DNA of 46,483 nt, from the NCBI RefSeq assembly GCF_910593845.1, contig NZ_CAJVAS010000045.1, positions 1 to 46,483 of the forward strand. The letters are read 5' to 3'. The stretch is from Paenibacillus solanacearum (GTDB lineage Bacteria > Bacillota > Bacilli > Paenibacillales > NBRC-103111). Within the stretch, counting starts at the first letter, position 1, and each line of letters begins with the position of its first letter. Positions 42,940-46,483 of this stretch are shown piece by piece. The notes under the pieces were generated by a model. It made no database searches. It was not told where the DNA came from and saw only the letters and a program-made list of their open reading frames with translations. The position numbers and the translations under genes are program-made.

Positions 42940-43932
42940 TTACAATGCGCAGCTTTCAATAACGAATCCGGCATCCTCAATCATTTGCCGATCGATGGCG
43001 GCCTCCTGACCCTCCGTCGTTAAATAATCGCCGACAAATATCGAGTTCGCCGCGTACAGCGCCATGGCCTGAAGGGAACGCAGTTGAATTTCCCTGCCTC
43101 CGGCTACGCGAATTTCTTTGGTCGGGTTAATGAAACGCATCAGCGCCAACACTTTCAAGCATTTGCGGGGATTCAACAGTTGATAGCCCTCGAGCGGTGT
43201 GCCCGGTATGGCATTCAAAAAATTAACCGGAATCGAGTCCGCATCCAACGATTTCAGAGCATAGGCGATTTCGACAATCTCTTGATCCGTTTCCCCCATA
43301 CCAATAATACACCCTGAACATGGCGACATGCCGGCTAGCTTCGCCTGCTCTACCGTGTCAACCCTTTCCTCGTATGTATGTGTGGTCGTAATATTTGAAA
43401 AGTTCGTCCTGCTCGTATTCAAGTTATGATTATACCGGTCAACACCGGCTTCTTTCAGCTGCGTTGCCTGTACCTCATTCAATATCCCCAGGCATGCGCA
43501 TACTTTCATCGGCATCGTCGACTTGATTTCTTTAACAGCTGCGATGACCTGATCCATCTCTTTGCGGCTTGGTCCGCGCCCGCTGGCCACGATACAATAC
43601 GTGCCCACATTCATAGATAATGCTTTTCGCGCGCCATCCACCAGCGTATCTTTATCCAACAAAGGATATTTGGAGATTGGAGCCTTAGAAACGATCGATT
43701 GCGAGCAATACCCGCAGTCTTCCGGACATAATCCACTTTTCGCGTTAATAATTAAATTCAGCTTTACCTTGTTTCCATAATAATGTTTTCTTACCCGAAA
43801 CGCCGCACTCATGATCTCTAACAACTCATCGTCATCCGATTCCAGCACCGCTAATGCCTCATTTCTACTTATCCCTTCGCCTCTAATTGATTTCTCCGCT
43901 ATTTCACACCAATCCATACGCAATACATTCAT
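42940..43932 (-). CDS. bioB: Biotin synthase (radical SAM)
   Basis: This 330-residue protein has the BioB layout. The 4Fe-4S cysteines are in SGLCPEDCGYCSQS (CxxxCxxC, about residues 69-76). YNHNLNTSRTNFSNI, the second-cluster Cys in MSPCSGCIIGMGET, and NFLNAIPGTPLEG follow, with the conserved Arg in IRVAGGRE. It inserts sulfur into dethiobiotin, the last step of biotin synthesis. AGGAG lies seven bases before the ATG; an ATG six codons on is an alternative. No other bio genes are in the window. A BirA operator over the promoter shows repression by biotin. Confidence 0.97.
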   Translation of the reverse strand: MNVLRMDWCEIAEKSIRGEGISRNEALAVLESDDDELLEIMSAAFRVRKHYYGNKVKLNLIINAKSGLCPEDCGYCSQSIVSKAPISKYPLLDKDTLVDGARKALSMNVGTYCIVASGRGPSRKEMDQVIAAVKEIKSTMPMKVCACLGILNEVQATQLKEAGVDRYNHNLNTSRTNFSNITTTHTYEERVDTVEQAKLAGMSPCSGCIIGMGETDQEIVEIAYALKSLDADSIPVNFLNAIPGTPLEGYQLLNPRKCLKVLALMRFINPTKEIRVAGGREIQLRSLQAMALYAANSIFVGDYLTTEGQEAAIDRQMIEDAGFVIESCAL

Positions 43933-43985
43933 TCGAAAACTCCTATCATGTCATAATCCACTTCACCGGTCTACAGACAAAGTTA

Positions 43986-44021
43986 TATGTCAACCTATAT
44001 AACAATAAATAGGTTAACATA
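43986..44021 (-). promoter_or_regulatory. BirA operator of bioB
   Basis: On the minus strand TATGTTAACC, 16 bases, GGTTGACATA: a near-perfect inverted repeat of the Firmicute BirA box (one mismatch between arms). It spans the -10 and touches the -35 of the bioB promoter. Confidence 0.9.
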
Positions 44022-44024
44022 CAA
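43996..44024 (-). promoter_or_regulatory. bioB promoter
   Basis: Minus-strand TTGTAT (44019-44024), 17 bases, TATATA (43996-44001), inside the BirA operator. Confidence 0.8.
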
Positions 44025-44203
44025 TCCATACGTATTGTACTATAAGGGACATTCGATCGGCAAGCCCATTGCGCAGCATTCGCTATAGCGGGACAGTCAC
44101 AGCTCTTCGCCACAAAGGAACGCTCAACTCCCTTTACATAGATTGATAATTGAAATGAGCAGGTGCGACCCGCATAATCTTTTCGTTTTTTTCTTAAAAA
44201 GTA

Positions 44204-44209
44204 TATAAT
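44204..44209 (+). promoter_or_regulatory. Likely -10 of the small unknown gene
   Basis: TATAAT 33 bases before the ATG at 44242, in an AT-rich stretch. No clear -35 hexamer 16-18 bases upstream. Confidence 0.45.
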
Positions 44210-44241
44210 AGTTACATCAAACAGAAGAGGCTAGGTGTAAA

Positions 44242-44457
44242 ATGAAAACTGGACATCAGTTAGTAGAGGATAGTGATTTCGAAGAGGCAAAAAAAATGGG
44301 TTACTTTGTAAGAGCTTATCAAGGAAACATTACCATTTACCCACCAGGAAAAATAACTGGATTTTCAAACGATCATATCGCGATTGACGAAAAACGGGTT
44401 TTCCGAGATGCAAATCACTTCGAAATTGTTGATCCTCCAAAAAGCTCTAAGAAGTAA
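44242..44457 (+). CDS. Small protein of unknown function (71 residues)
   Basis: The ATG follows AGGTG at a short spacing, with a TATAAT upstream and a terminator downstream, so this is a complete small transcription unit. The protein is hydrophilic, with no signal peptide or membrane segment. It begins acidic-helical (EDSDFEEAKKMGYFVRAY), then strand-like (GNITIYPPGKITGFSNDHIA), and ends with basic PPKSSKK. I do not recognise a family. It lies between bioB (divergent) and the tRNA operon end, which gives no clue to function. Confidence 0.7.
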   Translation: MKTGHQLVEDSDFEEAKKMGYFVRAYQGNITIYPPGKITGFSNDHIAIDEKRVFRDANHFEIVDPPKSSKK

Positions 44458-44489
44458 TGACTCTGTAACTCCCTACACGCCTTGATTTC

Positions 44490-44514
44490 AGCACTCTCAA
44501 CCGAGGGTGCTTTT
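44490..44514 (+). terminator. Terminator of the small unknown gene
   Basis: AGCACTCTC pairs with GAGGGTGCT (one G-U) around a four-base loop, followed by TTT. Confidence 0.8.
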
Positions 44515-44577
44515 ATCATGTCTCTGATTTGTGTACAAACAATTTATTTCCTGTGCACTTCTATGCAATTCTCAAAA

Positions 44578-44624
44578 CACAAAAGAACCGCCAAAACCTT
44601 CATGAATCAAGGTTTTGGCGGTTC
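44578..44624 (-). terminator. Terminator of the rRNA-tRNA operon
   Basis: GAACCGCCAAAACCTT pairs perfectly (16 bp) with AAGGTTTTGGCGGTTC; on the minus strand TTTTGTG follows. It lies about 28 bases after the last tRNA. Confidence 0.9.
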
Positions 44625-44651
44625 TACATCTAACCACTATTTTTACATTTA

Positions 44652-44725
<74 letters not shown>

Positions 44726-44730
44726 ATAGA

Positions 44731-44804
44731 TGGAGCGGGTGATGGGAATCGAACCCACGCTACCAGCTTGGAAGGCTGGAGTTCTACCATTGAACTACAC
44801 CCGC
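44731..44804 (-). tRNA. tRNA-Gly (TCC)
   Basis: Acceptor GCGGGTG/CACCCGC, anticodon loop CTTCCAA, CCA encoded. Confidence 0.96.
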
Positions 44805-44810
44805 TTGTGA

Positions 44811-44887
44811 TGGTCGGGACGACACGATTTGAACATGCGACCCCCTGGTCCCAAACCAGGTGCTCTACCAAGCTGAGCTACGTCCCG
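44811..44887 (-). tRNA. tRNA-Pro (TGG)
   Basis: Acceptor CGGGACG/CGTCCCG, anticodon loop TTTGGGA in stem CCTGG/CCAGG, CCA encoded. Confidence 0.96.
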
Positions 44888-44897
44888 AGAATATGAA

Positions 44898-44977
44898 TGC
44901 CGGTAGAGGGACTCGAACCCCCACGGTTTCCCTCACGATTTTGAGTCGCGCGCGTCTGCCAATTCCGCCATACCGGC
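44898..44977 (-). tRNA. tRNA-Leu (CAA)
   Basis: Acceptor GCCGGTA/TACCGGC, anticodon loop CTCAAAA in stem CGCGA/TCGTG, a long variable arm typical of class II tRNAs. CCA not encoded. Confidence 0.94.
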
Positions 44978-44985
44978 AAATGTGA

Positions 44986-45060
44986 TGGAGCGGAAGACGG
45001 GATTCGAACCCGCGACCCTCGCCTTGGCAAGGCGATGCTCTACCCCTGAGCCACTTCCGC
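44986..45060 (-). tRNA. tRNA-Gly (GCC)
   Basis: Acceptor GCGGAAG/CTTCCGC, anticodon loop TTGCCAA, CCA encoded. Confidence 0.96.
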
Positions 45061-45080
45061 AAAATACTATTAAAATCAAG

Positions 45081-45153
45081 TGAGCCATGTAGGACTCGAA
45101 CCTACGACACCCTGATTAAAAGTCAGGTGCTCTACCAACTGAGCTAATGGCTC
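45081..45153 (-). tRNA. tRNA-Lys (TTT)
   Basis: Acceptor GAGCCAT/ATGGCTC, anticodon loop CTTTTAA in stem CCTGA/TCAGG. CCA not encoded. Confidence 0.96.
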
Positions 45154-45160
45154 ATGCAAA

Positions 45161-45235
45161 TGGCTGGGGATCTAGGATTCGAACCTAGGCATGACGGAGT
45201 CAAAGTCCGTTGCCTTACCGCTTGGCTAATCCCCA
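45161..45235 (-). tRNA. tRNA-Gln (TTG)
   Basis: Acceptor TGGGGAT/ATCCCCA, anticodon loop CTTTGAC in stem ACGGA/TCCGT, CCA encoded. Confidence 0.95.
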
Positions 45236-45253
45236 ATGATAGTTAAAAAAACA

Positions 45254-45330
45254 TGGGGCGATCGAAGGGAATTGAACCCTCGAGTGTCGGATCCACAAAC
45301 CGATGCGTTAACCACTTCGCCACGATCGCC
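45254..45330 (-). tRNA. tRNA-His (GTG)
   Basis: Encoded G-1 opposite C73, anticodon loop TTGTGGA, CCA encoded. The last pair of the anticodon stem reads T-T, a mismatch. Confidence 0.94.
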
Positions 45331-45342
45331 ATATCTAGATGA

Positions 45343-45414
45343 TGCCGTCGAGAGGAATCGAACCTCCGACCTACGCATTACGAGTGCGTTGCTCTACCGC
45401 TGAGCTACGACGGC
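45343..45414 (-). tRNA. tRNA-Thr (CGT)
   Basis: Acceptor GCCGTCG/CGACGGC, anticodon loop CTCGTAA in stem ACGCA/TGCGT. CCA not encoded. Confidence 0.94.
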
Positions 45415-45425
45415 AAAACAAAATA

Positions 45426-45456
45426 CGGAGTGACGGAACACTTCCGTTCTACTCCG
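45426..45456 (-). terminator. Hairpin between tRNA-Asp and tRNA-Thr, possible internal terminator
   Basis: CGGAGT pairs with ACTCCG outside and CGGAA with TTCCG inside. On the minus strand it is followed by TATTTTGTTTT before tRNA-Thr. Confidence 0.5.
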
Positions 45457-45493
45457 AACTTAATGTATTCCAAGTACGTTATTTTAAAAATAA

Positions 45494-45570
45494 TGGCGGA
45501 GCCGACGGGATTCGAACCCGCGGTCTCCTGCGTGACAGGCAGGCATGTTAGGCCTCTACACCACGGCTCC
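45494..45570 (-). tRNA. tRNA-Asp (GTC)
   Basis: Acceptor GGAGCCG/CGGCTCC, anticodon loop CTGTCAC in stem CCTGC/GCAGG, CCA encoded. Confidence 0.96.
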
Positions 45571-45580
45571 ACACAAAATA

Positions 45581-45661
<81 letters not shown>

Positions 45662-45677
45662 TCAGTAGTAAATCTTA

Positions 45678-45753
45678 TGGTGGAGGCTGACGGGATCGAA
45701 CCGCCGACCCTCTGCTTGTAAGGCAGATGCTCTCCCAGCTGAGCTAAGCCTCC
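45678..45753 (-). tRNA. tRNA-Val (TAC)
   Basis: Acceptor GGAGGCT/AGCCTCC, anticodon loop CTTACAA in stem TCTGC/GCAGA, CCA encoded. Confidence 0.96.
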
Positions 45754-45764
45754 ATGGGATAAAG

Positions 45765-45836
45765 TGACCCGTAGGGGATTCGAACCCCTGTTACCTCCGT
45801 GAAAGGGAGGTGTCTTAACCCCTTGACCAACGGGCC
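45765..45836 (-). tRNA. tRNA-Glu (TTC)
   Basis: Acceptor GGCCCGT/ACGGGTC (one G-U), anticodon loop CTTTCAC in stem CCTCC/GGAGG. CCA not encoded. Confidence 0.95.
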
Positions 45837-45866
45837 TAATAAATAACGATCATGATGTCGAATCTA

Positions 45867-45955
45867 CGGAGAGAGAGGGATTCGAACCCTCGAGACGCTT
45901 GTGACGCCTACACGATTTCCAATCGTGCTCCTTCGGCCAACTCGGACACCTCTCC
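45867..45955 (-). tRNA. tRNA-Ser (GGA)
   Basis: Acceptor GGAGAGG with near-complementary 3' end, anticodon loop TTGGAAA in stem CACGA/TCGTG, long variable arm. CCA not encoded. Confidence 0.95.
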
Positions 45956-45964
45956 AAGAAAAGA

Positions 45965-46040
45965 TGGCTCCCCGAACAGGACTCGAACCTGTGACAACTC
46001 GATTAACAGTCGAGTGCTCTACCAACTGAGCTATCAGGGA
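45965..46040 (-). tRNA. tRNA-Asn (GTT)
   Basis: Acceptor TCCCTGA with 3' TCGGGGA, anticodon loop CTGTTAA in stem CTCGA/TCGAG, CCA encoded. Confidence 0.95.
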
Positions 46041-46079
46041 ATATTATGAGTTGTCCTTTGAAAGAACATAAAACTATCC

Positions 46080-46197
46080 GCTTGGCGACGTTCTACTCTC
46101 CCAGGACCCTGCGGTCCAAGTACCATCGACGCTGGAAGGCTTAACGTTCGTGTTCGGGATGGGTACGCGTGGTTCCCTTCCGCCATCATCACCAAAC
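46080..46197 (-). rRNA. rrf: 5S ribosomal RNA
   Basis: Begins TTTGGTGATGATGGCGGAAG and ends GAACGTCGCCAAGC, with the conserved CCCATCCCGAACACG segment; ends are set by the pairing of the two termini and could shift by a few bases. It follows 23S and precedes tRNA-Asn. Confidence 0.95.
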
Positions 46198-46375
46198 AGA
46201 AATTTTCTCAAGGCTTGTGCCCTGAAAACTGGATCGAAACGGGCTCCAATTTATCTTTTCTCGTTCCTTTGTGCTTCGCACAAAGGTCACTTCCAAAAGA
46301 TAAATCTTCGCTGCAACAAAAATCAAATGCTGAATCTTTAACTACTGCTTCCGAAGCTAGCTTTCGGAAAGCTCT
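46198..46375 (-). other. 23S-5S spacer
   Basis: No gene. It holds hairpins, including CCTTTGTG/CACAAAGG near 46265-46286 and TTCCGAA/TTCGGAA near 46350-46368, of the kind that serve rRNA processing. Confidence 0.6.
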
Positions 46376-46483
46376 TGGATAAGCCCTCGACCGATTAGTA
46401 TTCGTCAGCTCCACACGTTACCGCGCTTCCACCCCGAACCTATCTACCTCGTCGTCTACAAGGGGTCTTACATACTGGGAAAT
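46376..46483 (-). rRNA. rrl: 23S ribosomal RNA, 3' end only
   Basis: The minus strand ends with the conserved GAGCTGACGAATACTAATCG followed by GTCGAGGGCTTATCC. The rest of the gene, the 16S gene and the operon promoter lie outside the window. Confidence 0.95.

Overview
The window looks like chromosome from a member of the Paenibacillaceae (Paenibacillus, Cohnella or a close relative). The evidence is Gram-positive style ribosome binding sites (GGAGG), a CIRCE operator before groES, a C74-type purine riboswitch, a Firmicute-type BirA operator, Tat, MoxR and LCP genes typical of Bacillales, and a dense rRNA/tRNA operon. Two blocks keep the gene order I recall from Bacillus subtilis: ydiF-moaC-tatA-tatC-groES-groEL, and yeaC-yeaD-yebA-guaA-pbuG. 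No plasmid, phage or CRISPR structure was seen.

Layout. Positions 1-1500 hold insertion-sequence debris: an IS3-family orfA with its left terminal repeat, and a frameshifted IS256-family transposase. Beside it is an AT-rich O-antigen-ligase-like membrane protein gene (1524-4016). Next come groEL and groES (minus strand, heat-shock operator), then a Tat/molybdenum-cofactor block (tatC, tatA, a MoeA-like protein, MoaB/Mog, moaC) and 5-formyl-THF cyclo-ligase. An EEP-family hydrolase and an ABC-F ATPase are divergent from each other. From 14 to 25.7 kb there are an alkaline-phosphatase-like polytopic membrane protein, a gene-free stretch packed with DnaA-box-like sites, the riboswitch-controlled purine permease, guaA, and a transglutaminase/DUF58/MoxR operon.

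From 25.7 to 34.5 kb are a polysaccharide deacetylase with a copper-amine-oxidase-like tail, a peroxiredoxin, a secreted repeat protein, a three-gene ABC-2 exporter operon, an LCP cell-wall polymer ligase and hemL. A very large GltB-type glutamate synthase subunit stands alone at 35.0-39.6 kb with no gltD beside it. The kduD-kdgK-kdgA operon (ketodeoxygluconate catabolism) and a single BirA-controlled bioB follow. The right end is the 3' part of an rRNA operon on the minus strand: the end of 23S, then 5S, then fifteen tRNA genes closed by a strong terminator.

How the parts relate: Tat export and molybdenum-cofactor genes sit together, as expected because many molybdoenzymes are Tat substrates. 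guaA and the purine permease both serve guanine nucleotide supply. Several genes act at the cell envelope (deacetylase, LCP ligase, O-antigen-ligase-like protein, phosphatase-like protein). The least explained items are the DnaA-box cluster, the gltB leader with a hairpin between Shine-Dalgarno and start codon, the tandem palindromes between groES and groEL, and the divergent lone GltB. No clearly new defence or biosynthetic system was recognised. All identifications rest on reading motifs and sequence by eye; no database search was run.
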